A stretch of 40,603 bases of DNA from Ignavibacteria bacterium UBA2373. Its GTDB lineage: Bacteria > Bacteroidota > Ignavibacteria > Kapaibacteriales > UBA961. The position numbers and the translations under genes were made by a program. This document shows, in pieces, positions 16,991 through 26,102 of this stretch. The notes below the pieces were generated by a model. That model was not told the DNA's origin, searched no databases, and saw only the letters and a list, made by a program, of their open reading frames with translations. Numbering within the stretch: the first letter of the stretch is position 1; each line of letters opens with the position of its first letter. The DNA is taken from contig DDTD01000012.1 of assembly GCA_002344005.1 (NCBI GenBank), positions 1-40,603 on the forward strand. Direction: 5' to 3'.

Positions 16991-17774
16991 GTGTTTGCAA
17001 TATCGGACTTGTGGCTTTTAGTAGTTAGTCTTAACTATCAAGGACGGGCAATACCTTTGTTAGTCAAAGGTTGGGAACATGTTAATCAATCATATAATTA
17101 TTGGGATAAAGTACGTAAAACATTGTCCGATTTAAAAGCAATTTTACCTAAAGTTTATACTTTTGAAATTGTAGCTGACTGCGGTTTCTCGAGTGAATCT
17201 ATGTTCAATATATGCGATGAGTTAGATATAGATTTTATTGTTAGAATAAATGATTCACTCAAGGTAAAACCGGCAAACGGTAAAGAATTTATACAATTAA
17301 GTTTATTTGATGATGGTTACTATAAATTAGAATATTTAGGTCAAAAAAACAAAATAGAAAATATGCACTTAGCCGTAGGAACGGAAACTCGAGACGGACA
17401 ATCCTCAACGTGGTATTCGGTGAGTAACAATGCGCAAAGTGCAAAAAACAGTCAATAAATATGCTACTCGTTTTTGGATAGAAGAATGATTTAAAGACCT
17501 AAAATCACGATTACATTGGGAAAAATATACAGAAAAGATTCCAACAAAAGACTGCCTACTCAAATCTGTTGTCGTAAGTTCCCTGAGTTATGCTATTCAA
17601 ACTGCTTTAGGAAATGGTTTAAATATGTCGGAGAGTGAACGAGAAAAAACATCTCTTTTTAATAAATTTCAACAGACTTTTAAGCGAACAACCAAAGAAC
17701 TTGAATATTTAATTATGAAATTTAATTCTATTGTTACGAAGTATTTTAATCGAGCACAATTTGCTTTTTCATGA
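16991..17774 (+). pseudogene. Degenerate IS4-type DDE transposase
   Basis: The first frame runs 16991-17458, with ISDLWLLVVSLNYQGRAIPLL and VADCGFSSESMF. The second frame continues it to 17774, with RFWIEE-FKDLKSRLHWEKY. These carry the three catalytic acids of an IS4-like transposase (D in ISDLW, D in VADCGF, E in WIEE). A frameshift near 17430-17445 separates them and an in-frame TGA stands at 17487-17489. The N-terminal region before the first Asp is absent; 16842-16990 gives no convincing remnant. I could not identify terminal inverted repeats or target duplications. It cannot move by itself. Confidence 0.85.
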
Positions 17775-17894
17775 TTTTTGGGTACTGTGAGAAATTGGTA
17801 TTCTCGCAACATCTATCGTGAGATCAAAATCCACCAATACTGCTGGAACTATTTTAGTTAATTCTCTTATTTTGTCGAAATATGTCATATTCAT
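17769..17894 (-). pseudogene. Possible truncated N-terminus of an unknown gene next to the dead IS
   Basis: On the lower strand a 41-residue frame starts at ATG 17894 with a purine-rich stretch (GAAGAGAAAAA) ahead of it and runs to a TGA inside the end of the transposase remnant. It includes YFDKIRELTKIVPAVLVDFD. The sequence looks protein-like but too short to name. A plausible history is that the insertion cut a gene here. The remaining bases to 18114 are AT-rich and carry no supported feature. Confidence 0.25.
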
Positions 17895-18114
17895 TTTTTC
17901 TCTTCAAAGTTACTTTTTTAATTCTGTTAGTCTGTCCATGCGTTGGCAAAAATTGTCTTTCTTTTTTAAAGTTGGTATAATCACTATGTTTGTCACTCAT
18001 TAACAGCATCTATCGCCTTAATGCCAAAATTTGTCATCACTCCAAAACCACATAACTTTGATTACACCTGCAAACGTAAAAGGAGAATAATCATTGACAG
18101 AAAATTCTATGATA

Positions 18115-21100
18115 TTACCATCCGACAGTAAATATAGCATCTCTTTTAAACATACCATTTATTATTCGCGCAATATATATGCCGCCGGACAAAGGTGGTA
18201 TATCAATATGTATTTCAGTGGAATGTGGATAATATTCTTTTTTTGACCAAACGACATTACCCGCCATATCATAGATGGCTAATGTCATATTTCCTCCAAA
18301 GCCGGAATGAATAACACCGGATTTACCGTCAGTTGATAATGAAAATGTACCAACGGATTGCACTCCGCGCAAATCACTTGCACAATATTTGGATAATCGA
18401 ATAAATGTTTCTGCTGCCCCCTCAAAGCCAATACACCCCGTGGGCGAGGAAGCATTTTCCAAAGAAAGTGTAAATGTTTTTGTGTCTGACCAATTTCGCG
18501 GTAAATACATGGCGTAAGCGATGTCTATAGTTCCACCAAGTGTGTCTGTTCCTTTACCGATGAGAGTGAATATACCCTGCCCGCTATTCTGTGCGGTAAT
18601 ATTCCATGTATTGCCCAATGTGTGGGTAATTGCAGATGAAGCCACAAAGGTTTCTTGTTCGCTTCGTACGCGGAATGTAAATCCATCTAATCCTGTCGGT
18701 ACAGTAATGCGCAATGGAATAGTACTACCAATGGTATATGTGCTGTCCTGTGAAGCCGTGGTGTTTAATGCTATGGTTCTTTGTCCTCCTGTTTTAATAG
18801 TTACATTTACGGACGCTGTGTCGCTACACGAAAGTTCATTCGCTCCAATCACTGTGTATATCGTATTTTTCTGAGGTTTTACCCATAGCTTTTCTCCCTG
18901 AACTTGTTGATTGTCATCCCATTGCCATCTATAATTTTTTGCACCCGAGGCAGATAGTAAAACGCTATCACCGGGACAGATACTGATATCGTCGGACACC
19001 GTAATATCAGGATATGGTATGGCTATAACCTCAACGGTATCAGAGTCATCGCACCCCAACCGATTGAAAGCCGTAACAATATATGTATCGCTCTGTGCTT
19101 TGTCCACATTCAAAAATGATTGTGTGCCAAGCATTGTTCCTGCCACATTTTTCCATTGATATGTATAATCACTTTGTGGTGCGCTGCCAAGTTGCACAGA
19201 CATACCTTCACACACTTGTCTATCATTTCCGGCATCAGCAACTGGTAAAGGAATAACATTTACCGTCACATAGCCCGTGTCAATACAATTTCCACTTTGA
19301 GCAATCACTCTGTATTGTGTGGTCTGTGTGGGAGTGGCTTGTGGAGTGGCTGATTGCAGATTATCCAATCCCGCACTCGGAGACCATTGATATGTCAAAG
19401 CTCCCGAGGCGGTCAAGCGTGCACTGCCGCCGATACATACTGTTGTGTCATTTGAAACGCTGATTTTCAAAGTACCAATATCAACGAGTACACTATCCAC
19501 AGCATAACAACCAAGACTGTCGGTAACTGTAAGAATATATGTTGTGGTGGTCTGCACAGAAACAGAGGGCATAGCTATTGTCGGGTTGCTTAATCCGGTA
19601 ATCGGTTGCCATTGATAGCGTACACTATTACTTCCCGGCGTTCCTATGATGCCCTCATTGCCACAAAGGTAAATGTCTTTTCCGGCATCTGCCTTTGGCG
19701 GAGATTGTACTCTTACAGTCGTATATGCGGTGTCGCGACAAAATCCGCTTATCACAATAACGCGGTATGTTGTGGTTGTGTCGGGAAATGCTGTCGGCTT
19801 GGGATCAAAATCGGAAGACAAAGAGTGCGACGGTGACCAATCGTACTGTTCACCACCACTTGCATATAATTGCGCAATGCCGCCTTTGCAGATGATAGTA
19901 TCTGCTGAGACTTTGGCTGTCACCCCTTTTACCGTAATATTCACGGTATCTTTGTCAATGCATCCTTCGGGGCTTTTGACTGTGAGTATATATGTCATGG
20001 GTACGGTGGTCGTCACCAGCGGTCTCGCTAATGTGGAATCATCAAGCCCTTGTTTGGGTGACCATGCATATATATGGTTTGGAATTCCTGTTGTACCTAT
20101 GAACGTACTATTACCGCACACAGAACGGTCGGGTCCGGCATCAGCCACAGGAAGAGAGTTGACCGTGACCTGTACAATTGCTGTATCCTTGCACAAACCA
20201 TTCGTAACAATAACAGTATAACGTGTTGTTTCATTGGGAAATATGAGTGGATTGAATGATGTGGGGCTGCTCAATCCTTTTACCGGTGACCACAGCACCG
20301 TGCCCGTTGCATTGATTCTCAAAGATGTCGTATCGCCGACACATAAAGTAAGTTTACTGTCAGGAAGCGATCCTTGTAAAGGACCAACAAATACTGTATC
20401 ATAACTTAGACAGCCGCGCGAATTTTTTACACTCACAATATATCGCTGCACAGCGGAGCCGACGCGCACACGCGGCATAGCATCTTTAGGATTACTTAGT
20501 CCCTGCACGGGAGTCCAAGAATATGTAAGCCCTGCTTGCGGTGGTGTTCCAATAATTGCCACACTATCACATGTCAGAATATCACGACCGGCATCTGCTA
20601 AAGGGGCATCCAAGACCACAACGGTATCTTTATAGACACTGTCGCCATTGCTATTATATGCGGTAAGACGTATCTCATGCACCCCTGCTTCCATATAACG
20701 AATAGGAGGCGGAACTTTTTCATAAAAACGTTCGGGATTCCCTTTAGGAAAATACCATGACCAATCAGTGGCATTAAATGTTGCATCAAAAATACGAATG
20801 GTTTCGCCTTTGCAAATAGTATCGGGGAAGAAGGTAAATTTAGGAGATGGCTTATTGCAAGTCATTGACAAGGTAGTGTTTGCAAAAAGATAATCAGTAA
20901 AATTAGGCACCCCAACACAATTGTAATTGGATAATTGCAAAAGATTATAGCGGATATTGCAAGCCGCACCTTTTTTGTCCGGTTCGGAAATGCAATGCAA
21001 ATAACGCCTGTCAACTCCTGTTGTGGTATGGAAATAAATTTTTTGATCGGGTGCAAGTGATAAACCGCTCAAATTAAGGTCACCCTGGGCAATATCCGCA

Positions 21101-22065
21101 GTCGTATATTGAGAAGCAATAATATATTCACGGCGATGCACACTCACATCATATTGATATAAGCGATAAATTTTTGAACGAGTGCTTTCGCCGAAAATAT
21201 ACAATACCTTACTATTGGGAGAAAAAGACATCCCATACATAACAGGGTATGGTGTGGGATTAGCAGGAGCATTAGGTGTTGGCAAAGAAATAGGGTCAGT
21301 CACCTGACCTGTTTTCCGATTAAAACGGAATAATTCTGCACCACGATCACCGTCGGACATAATAATTTTTGAACCGTCGGGACTCATTTTCATGTGGCCG
21401 AGAATATAGGTAATTTTTTGATGCCCATTACCCGGTGGTTGTCCAACAAAACTCACAACCGGTTCAGGGTCTAATACATCATTGTAAATTTTATACGCAT
21501 AAAAGGCATTTTGCTCGCGATCATGAATGATTATCCAATATCCTTTGCCATCACAGGTTAAAGTGCCGGTAATTTTTTCCGCAGAAAAAGCATGTAATAA
21601 TTGATTCTTGACGACAACTTCCCCTTTGCCGCCATCTTGGGTCATATCAATAATATTCATAAACATACCATCGGTACGTAAGAGAGGATCTCCGGTAAGG
21701 CATGGTACGGTAAACAGAAAGAACTTATTGGGATTAGACATAAATGGTACAGCTAAACCACCCATAGAAGAAGATTTACCACTTTGCATGCCCGTGCCGT
21801 TTTTCATTACGGCATTGCTGCGTGCGCTCCATACCGTTTTGCCTTCAAAGTAAAATAAAAACTCACCTGTCAAAGGATGGGACATAGAAACCGCTGCCTC
21901 CTCTGCCGTTAATGCCAATTTAGGCAAAGCAACAGGCGCACCCGAAGCAAAAGAAAGCCCTTGTCCCTCACCAAAGAACCAATGCGTTCCTTCTTTTTGT
22001 GCATAAAGCGGCATAGAGAACAATAGAACGCATACCGCAAAGAAATAAAGTACCAACTTGTTCAT
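18115..22065 (-). CDS. Giant T9SS surface protein: beta-propeller, PKD domain, eight alternating Ig-like repeats
   Basis: The start at ATG 22065 gives a signal peptide (MNKLVLYFFAVCVLLFSMPLYAQ) with GAGG 9-12 bases upstream; nine upstream codons were rejected. The 1316-residue product first shows a propeller-like module typical of gliding-associated Bacteroidetes proteins (HWFFGEGQGLSFASGAP, MSPDGSKIIMSD). A PKD-like domain follows (FFPDTICKGETIRIFDAT, about 405-490). Then come eight repeats of about 75-80 residues in which two types alternate: one opening ADAGxDxxxC and containing YxWxPxxGL, the other opening with a xCxGxxxxLxASG pattern. The end is a T9SS domain (LAIYDMAGNVVWSKKEYY, LSGGIYIARIING). 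It is predicted to be exported and displayed as an adhesin or surface filament. Confidence 0.9.
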   Translation of the reverse strand: MNKLVLYFFAVCVLLFSMPLYAQKEGTHWFFGEGQGLSFASGAPVALPKLALTAEEAAVSMSHPLTGEFLFYFEGKTVWSARSNAVMKNGTGMQSGKSSSMGGLAVPFMSNPNKFFLFTVPCLTGDPLLRTDGMFMNIIDMTQDGGKGEVVVKNQLLHAFSAEKITGTLTCDGKGYWIIIHDREQNAFYAYKIYNDVLDPEPVVSFVGQPPGNGHQKITYILGHMKMSPDGSKIIMSDGDRGAELFRFNRKTGQVTDPISLPTPNAPANPTPYPVMYGMSFSPNSKVLYIFGESTRSKIYRLYQYDVSVHRREYIIASQYTTADIAQGDLNLSGLSLAPDQKIYFHTTTGVDRRYLHCISEPDKKGAACNIRYNLLQLSNYNCVGVPNFTDYLFANTTLSMTCNKPSPKFTFFPDTICKGETIRIFDATFNATDWSWYFPKGNPERFYEKVPPPIRYMEAGVHEIRLTAYNSNGDSVYKDTVVVLDAPLADAGRDILTCDSVAIIGTPPQAGLTYSWTPVQGLSNPKDAMPRVRVGSAVQRYIVSVKNSRGCLSYDTVFVGPLQGSLPDSKLTLCVGDTTSLRINATGTVLWSPVKGLSSPTSFNPLIFPNETTRYTVIVTNGLCKDTAIVQVTVNSLPVADAGPDRSVCGNSTFIGTTGIPNHIYAWSPKQGLDDSTLARPLVTTTVPMTYILTVKSPEGCIDKDTVNITVKGVTAKVSADTIICKGGIAQLYASGGEQYDWSPSHSLSSDFDPKPTAFPDTTTTYRVIVISGFCRDTAYTTVRVQSPPKADAGKDIYLCGNEGIIGTPGSNSVRYQWQPITGLSNPTIAMPSVSVQTTTTYILTVTDSLGCYAVDSVLVDIGTLKISVSNDTTVCIGGSARLTASGALTYQWSPSAGLDNLQSATPQATPTQTTQYRVIAQSGNCIDTGYVTVNVIPLPVADAGNDRQVCEGMSVQLGSAPQSDYTYQWKNVAGTMLGTQSFLNVDKAQSDTYIVTAFNRLGCDDSDTVEVIAIPYPDITVSDDISICPGDSVLLSASGAKNYRWQWDDNQQVQGEKLWVKPQKNTIYTVIGANELSCSDTASVNVTIKTGGQRTIALNTTASQDSTYTIGSTIPLRITVPTGLDGFTFRVRSEQETFVASSAITHTLGNTWNITAQNSGQGIFTLIGKGTDTLGGTIDIAYAMYLPRNWSDTKTFTLSLENASSPTGCIGFEGAAETFIRLSKYCASDLRGVQSVGTFSLSTDGKSGVIHSGFGGNMTLAIYDMAGNVVWSKKEYYPHSTEIHIDIPPLSGGIYIARIINGMFKRDAIFTVGW

Positions 22066-22329
22066 AAAGTAACCTCGTAAGTAACGTGGCAAGTATCAAT
22101 GGTGAAAAATACGTAAACTTTTTGATTCTACGCATATATAAGCATCATTATAAACATTTGGCAAACGATTACACACTCCTATATTTTCTTTGTATGAGTA
22201 TGTTCATTAACTTTTTTACGATTTTCGCATGATAGTGTGTTACTTTTTAGTGACTTGTTCCTCTTCTACTTTGTGCAATCGTTTCATAGGACACATACAC
22301 ATGATGTTGTGCAGACACAACAACTTTTT

Positions 22330-22806
22330 ATGGAATGCCTGTCACCTGTTAAAGGTGATATAGAGCGATTCATACTGTTTCTGACTCGTAATCGGGAAGA
22401 TGCAAAAGAGTTAATGGCGGAAACCGTGGCGCGATGTTTTGAACATTTCGATGCAGTACGACATAAGCAAGCATTTAAAAGTTATGCAATGACAACGGCA
22501 CGTCGCTTATTTTATGAGAATCAAAAGAAAAAAAATCGGGAAATTCATATAACAACAGAAGAACTCGACACCATTTTCGATACGGGTATATCGCCGGAAC
22601 ACAGTATGGAAGCATCATTACTTTACAAAGCAATAGGTACTTTACCGGATATGCAACAGGAAGCAATAATTTTGACGGAAATAATGGGCTATTCGCTCAA
22701 AGAAACCGCAACCATACAGCGTTCAACCGTCGCAGCCGTCAAAGTGCGTATTTACCGAGCAAAAAAAGCATTGTATGTGCAATTATCCGATTCATATTCA
22801 AGGTAA
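22330..22806 (+). CDS. ECF-type sigma-70 family RNA polymerase sigma factor
   Basis: The protein is about 158 residues, with region 2 (IERFILFLTRNREDAKELMAET, then AFKSYAMTTARRLFYENQKK) and region 4 (LPDMQQEAIILTEIMGYSLKETA followed by the recognition helix area STVAAVKVRIYRAKKAL). It would direct RNA polymerase to a small regulon. The start is uncertain: the frame opens at a GTG at 22237, but ATG 22330 places region 2 at the usual distance. It is 10 bp upstream of a one-TM protein that is the natural anti-sigma candidate. The gene is divergent from the giant T9SS protein, which could be a target; that is inference. Confidence 0.9.
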   Translation: MECLSPVKGDIERFILFLTRNREDAKELMAETVARCFEHFDAVRHKQAFKSYAMTTARRLFYENQKKKNREIHITTEELDTIFDTGISPEHSMEASLLYKAIGTLPDMQQEAIILTEIMGYSLKETATIQRSTVAAVKVRIYRAKKALYVQLSDSYSR

Positions 22807-22816
22807 ACAGTAAGCA

Positions 22817-24082
22817 ATGAAACAACTTCGATTTGACATATTGCGCTCGGCGCGCTCTTCGCAGGAATTGATTTCCGGAACGGAAGTGGAAACTATTGTT
22901 CACAACCGTGCCCCACAATCACATCAATCGTTTGTCGGAAATTCATTGCGTACAATACTTATCTCTACGGCAGCAGTGCTGGCATTGGGCGGATTAATCT
23001 TCGTGATGGATAATGGGGAACAATCTCCGAACATATCATTGCCACAGTCAAATATTACGCAAAAACTACAAGAACAATCGTCCAAAACGACCACTGATAA
23101 TTCTGAGAATCATTCAATTACTATATCGCAAAAAGCCGAAACGAACAGTCCATCGAATACAGACAACATAGTGACGGAACAATTATCCCCTATCCAATCT
23201 GTTACTCCCACAGAACATCAGTCAATTATTGCTATGAATGCTTTGGTATTGCAACCTGATGAATTGCAAAAAATAGGCATAACAGTTGAAAATAATACTT
23301 TGAAAACACGTATTCAAGAAAGAGACAGATCGCAATTACTCATTACAGAAATATATATAAGCAACAATAGCCGTCGAAGCACATCTATACATACTTCATT
23401 ATCGGATACCACAGTATTTCTTCATCCTGTGTTGATTACGTATAGCTCACCCAATGGACTTGAGCAATCATTTTCGCATATTGTGAATAAGAGCACATTA
23501 TTAGCGGATGCACTGATTCCTACTATTTCGGTGAATCAAATTTCCGAGGACACCAAAAGTATCGGTTCAACATTACCATTACTCAATCAACTTGTGCCAA
23601 TTCGTGTGGTATTGCCACAAACAAATGATATTGTCACATTATGGTATATCCCGAATCAATTATTATTCGCATCATTACCTGAGCGATATATTCTTCCAAT
23701 TAAAAATGAATTACAAGTCCACACAGATATTACCTGCAAGCATATTCAGCGTGAAGATGCCTGCGGTGCATTTCGTGGTAAAACCACTGTGTTTGATATT
23801 TGTTCGTCCGATGCAGGAGCGATAACGCAAAGTGCTGTCTATCCCAATCCGGCACATGGTTCAGCGCAATGTCGTTATGTGCTTGTGCAGTCTCGGCAAT
23901 GCCGGATTGCACTCTATACGGCAGAAGGACAATTTGTCAAAGAACTTTTACCGTGGTCGGAACAATCATCCGGCGAGCAAATTGTACGGCTGGCTCTCGA
24001 TGATATTCATGGCGGCTTATATCTGCTGTCATTGACCACACAACAAGGTGAGCAAATTATACAACGATTATTTATTCAATAA
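22817..24082 (+). CDS. One-TM putative anti-sigma protein with a T9SS C-terminal domain
   Basis: The 421-residue protein has about 45 cytosolic residues with no recognised anti-sigma fold, one membrane helix (ILISTAAVLALGGLIFVMD, about 48-66), a Ser/Thr/Gln-rich extracytoplasmic stretch, and an unassigned domain. The final 80 residues form a clear T9SS type A domain: VYPNPAHGSAQCRYVL, IALYTAEGQFVKELL and GGLYLLSLTTQQGEQ. Position 10 bp after the ECF sigma gene and the topology suggest an anti-sigma factor. A sorting domain on an inner-membrane-anchored protein is odd: either the helix acts as a signal peptide with a long n-region, or the domain serves as a sensor of T9SS function. No standard signal peptide is present. 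Confidence 0.75.
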   Translation: MKQLRFDILRSARSSQELISGTEVETIVHNRAPQSHQSFVGNSLRTILISTAAVLALGGLIFVMDNGEQSPNISLPQSNITQKLQEQSSKTTTDNSENHSITISQKAETNSPSNTDNIVTEQLSPIQSVTPTEHQSIIAMNALVLQPDELQKIGITVENNTLKTRIQERDRSQLLITEIYISNNSRRSTSIHTSLSDTTVFLHPVLITYSSPNGLEQSFSHIVNKSTLLADALIPTISVNQISEDTKSIGSTLPLLNQLVPIRVVLPQTNDIVTLWYIPNQLLFASLPERYILPIKNELQVHTDITCKHIQREDACGAFRGKTTVFDICSSDAGAITQSAVYPNPAHGSAQCRYVLVQSRQCRIALYTAEGQFVKELLPWSEQSSGEQIVRLALDDIHGGLYLLSLTTQQGEQIIQRLFIQ

Positions 24083-24122
24083 TTTATTTTTCATTTATTT
24101 TTTTAGTAACAGGAGTTTTTTT

Positions 24123-24944
24123 ATGAAACGTTTTTTGATGTCCGTTGCCGCTTTTGGTTTATGCGCAACAGCAGCAGCAATAGCTCAACCGAAATTAGAA
24201 ATTGTCGGTGGCACAACATATAATTGGGGCAATATAAGTGCCAAGACCTCACCATTGGAAACAGCAATTAAAATTGTTAATCTTGGCAATGAAGAATTAC
24301 ATGTCACAGGTGTAAAACCGGGTTGCGGTTGTACAACAGCCCCGATTGATAAAGATAAAATTAAACCGGGTGACACAGCAACGGTTAAGGTCAGTCTCAA
24401 TGTGGGAGCAAGCAGCGGTGATTTGACAAAAGTAATCACGATTACTTCTAATGACCCTAAAGCACCAAATGTTATCTATAGTTTAAAAGCAAATGTCATA
24501 AGAGCAGTACAAGTACTACCCTCACAGTATTTTGTATTCACAGGCGCAACATTAGGCAATAAATCCGAAGCCAAAGTACAGATCAAAAATAATTCAGACG
24601 CAGAAATTACTTTATCGGATTATGAAACAACAAATGGATTGAAAATAAATTGGAATGGAAGTAAATCAATAAAACCCGGACAACAAGCAGAATTAACCGC
24701 ATCATTAGTGCCTGACAAAACCGGTTATTTTAATGGGACAGTACGCATGAAAACAACAAACCCTGATTTCCCATCCATAGAAATCATGGCATACGGTAAT
24801 GTGGAAAACCCTAATGCTCCTGCAACCAAAACAAATGCACCGCCTTCGACATCGGTCAATTCGGGAAATTTTGCGCCGGCACCTCAAATGGCAACCCCAC
24901 CCGCGCAAGAAACATCCAAAAAATCAAAATCGAAAAAACCGTAA
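24123..24944 (+). CDS. Exported DUF1573 protein
   Basis: The ATG at 24123 (GGAG about 8 bases upstream) gives a 273-residue protein with a signal peptide ending AAAIAQ. Two Ig/MSP-like beta domains of the DUF1573 type follow, with family-typical YNWGNISA, IVNLGNEELHVTGVKPGCGCT and TSNDPKAPNV. The C-terminal 45 residues are proline-rich and end in a lysine-rich tail KKSKSKKP. DUF1573 proteins are common periplasmic or surface proteins of Bacteroidetes with no fixed function. It is 40 bp after the putative anti-sigma gene, and a terminator follows, so the three genes probably form one operon. Confidence 0.9.
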   Translation: MKRFLMSVAAFGLCATAAAIAQPKLEIVGGTTYNWGNISAKTSPLETAIKIVNLGNEELHVTGVKPGCGCTTAPIDKDKIKPGDTATVKVSLNVGASSGDLTKVITITSNDPKAPNVIYSLKANVIRAVQVLPSQYFVFTGATLGNKSEAKVQIKNNSDAEITLSDYETTNGLKINWNGSKSIKPGQQAELTASLVPDKTGYFNGTVRMKTTNPDFPSIEIMAYGNVENPNAPATKTNAPPSTSVNSGNFAPAPQMATPPAQETSKKSKSKKP

Positions 24945-24971
24945 AATTCTGTAAAAGATCAAGCTGTTCTC

Positions 24972-25006
24972 AAGCCGTTTCAAGAATATTGGAACGGCTT
25001 TTTTCT
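24972..25006 (+). terminator. Rho-independent terminator of the sigma-factor operon
   Basis: A 10-bp stem AAGCCGTTTC/GGAACGGCTT (24972-24981 with 24991-25000, one T-G wobble) has a 9-base loop and is followed by Ts to 25004. It lies 28 bp after the DUF1573 stop codon. Confidence 0.9.
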
Positions 25007-25166
25007 ACAAAATCGGTCATCTTCATATTTGCAAAACATCGCAAACCAAGTCGAAAGGAAGAAAAAATATTTGCCCAAATTCAGCATCATTTCTCCATTT
25101 CGGTATGAAGATTGTTGTATGCTATGGTTTTTCTTTCTAATTTAGAATGAATTTTGGAGAATAGAT

Positions 25167-26012
25167 ATGCGTATTGAGCCATTGGTGCAGCCATTACAAT
25201 TAACAAACAATGGCGAATTGGAGATAGTCTTTATTGGGGTGGGGTCTGCGTTCTCACGTATATTACACAACACTAACTTCCTTATTATTAAGGGGGATAA
25301 TCACGTACTTGTTGATTTCGGCACCACAGGTCCCGATGCACTGCCCACAATAACCGGATTAGGACTTGGCGACATTGGTGTTATCTTACCAACCCACAGC
25401 CATTGCGATCATATAGGCGGTATTGAGCAACTTGCGCTCTGGAATCGCTATGTTGCGATGCCTTTTGCCGGTAAGCCAAAGCTCTCCATGATTATCAGCG
25501 AAGATTATCAAGAAATTTTGTGGAATATGTCGCTGCGCGGAGGAATGGAATGGAATGAAATTAACCAAGAAGGTAAAACATTGACATTTACGGATTATTT
25601 TACCATTTTGCGTCCCAAGATAACAGCTCATCAGCCGCGTTTGCGCATGGATGTCACAGTGGGAGATATACATATTGAGATATTCGGCACCAACCATATT
25701 CCTGAGCAAGCAACAAATGCCGGCAATGCTTTTATTACCTATGGACTATTGATTGACGGTAAAATCTTTTATTCGGGCGATACCAAATTCGACCGTTCTT
25801 TACTTGATATGTACAATCCTTTAGCAGAGTGGATGTTTCATGACACATCGTTTATACCCAATCCTGTTCACGCTTCGCTTGATGAATTGCGTACCTTACC
25901 GGAAGAAATAAAGAAAAAAATGTTTTTGGTTCACTATTCTGATGTTTGGCAAAATCAAAATATTGAAGAGTTTGCAGGGCTTGCACAACAAGGGGTTCGT
26001 TATATATTTTAG
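25167..26012 (+). CDS. Metallo-beta-lactamase-fold hydrolase (RNase Z/arylsulfatase-like group)
   Basis: The 281-residue cytosolic protein has the zinc signature THSHCDHIGG (H77, H79, D81, H82). It also has later ligands in GTNHIPEQ, YSGDTKFD and LVHYSD, so the active site looks complete. The N-terminal IGVGSAF loop and the overall order match the ElaC/AtsA-like subgroup of metallo-beta-lactamase-fold enzymes. The substrate cannot be told: tRNA 3' processing is one option, but the protein lacks an obvious RNase Z exosite arm. It stands alone between the sigma operon terminator and the convergent signalling operon. GGAG lies 8 bases upstream of the ATG. Confidence 0.85.
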   Translation: MRIEPLVQPLQLTNNGELEIVFIGVGSAFSRILHNTNFLIIKGDNHVLVDFGTTGPDALPTITGLGLGDIGVILPTHSHCDHIGGIEQLALWNRYVAMPFAGKPKLSMIISEDYQEILWNMSLRGGMEWNEINQEGKTLTFTDYFTILRPKITAHQPRLRMDVTVGDIHIEIFGTNHIPEQATNAGNAFITYGLLIDGKIFYSGDTKFDRSLLDMYNPLAEWMFHDTSFIPNPVHASLDELRTLPEEIKKKMFLVHYSDVWQNQNIEEFAGLAQQGVRYIF

Positions 26013-26102
26013 AGATTATCACATATATTGCATACACTTTATGACATAATACTATGTGGTAACAATACTTTTTTACTATTCTCCCAATAATAGTCTATTT
26101 TT

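Noticed and set aside
292..17489. In-frame TGA in two otherwise readable regions (292-294 and 17487-17489), together with rare use of TGA as a stop, suggesting TGA recoding.
   Set aside because: Long conserved genes such as uvrA, nnr and the 1407-residue receptor contain no in-frame TGA, both affected regions also have frameshifts, and the endonuclease and the transposase remnant end at TGA. Gene decay explains the data better.
17818..18003. 61-residue upper-strand frame after the transposase remnant.
   Set aside because: AT-rich, low-complexity product with no start signal; the lower-strand fragment at 17769-17894 looks more protein-like.
26013..26102. Hairpin-like inverted repeat between the hydrolase and the Popeye-like gene.
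   Set aside because: The stem has a loop of about 25 bases and no directly following T-run, so it does not qualify as a terminator.
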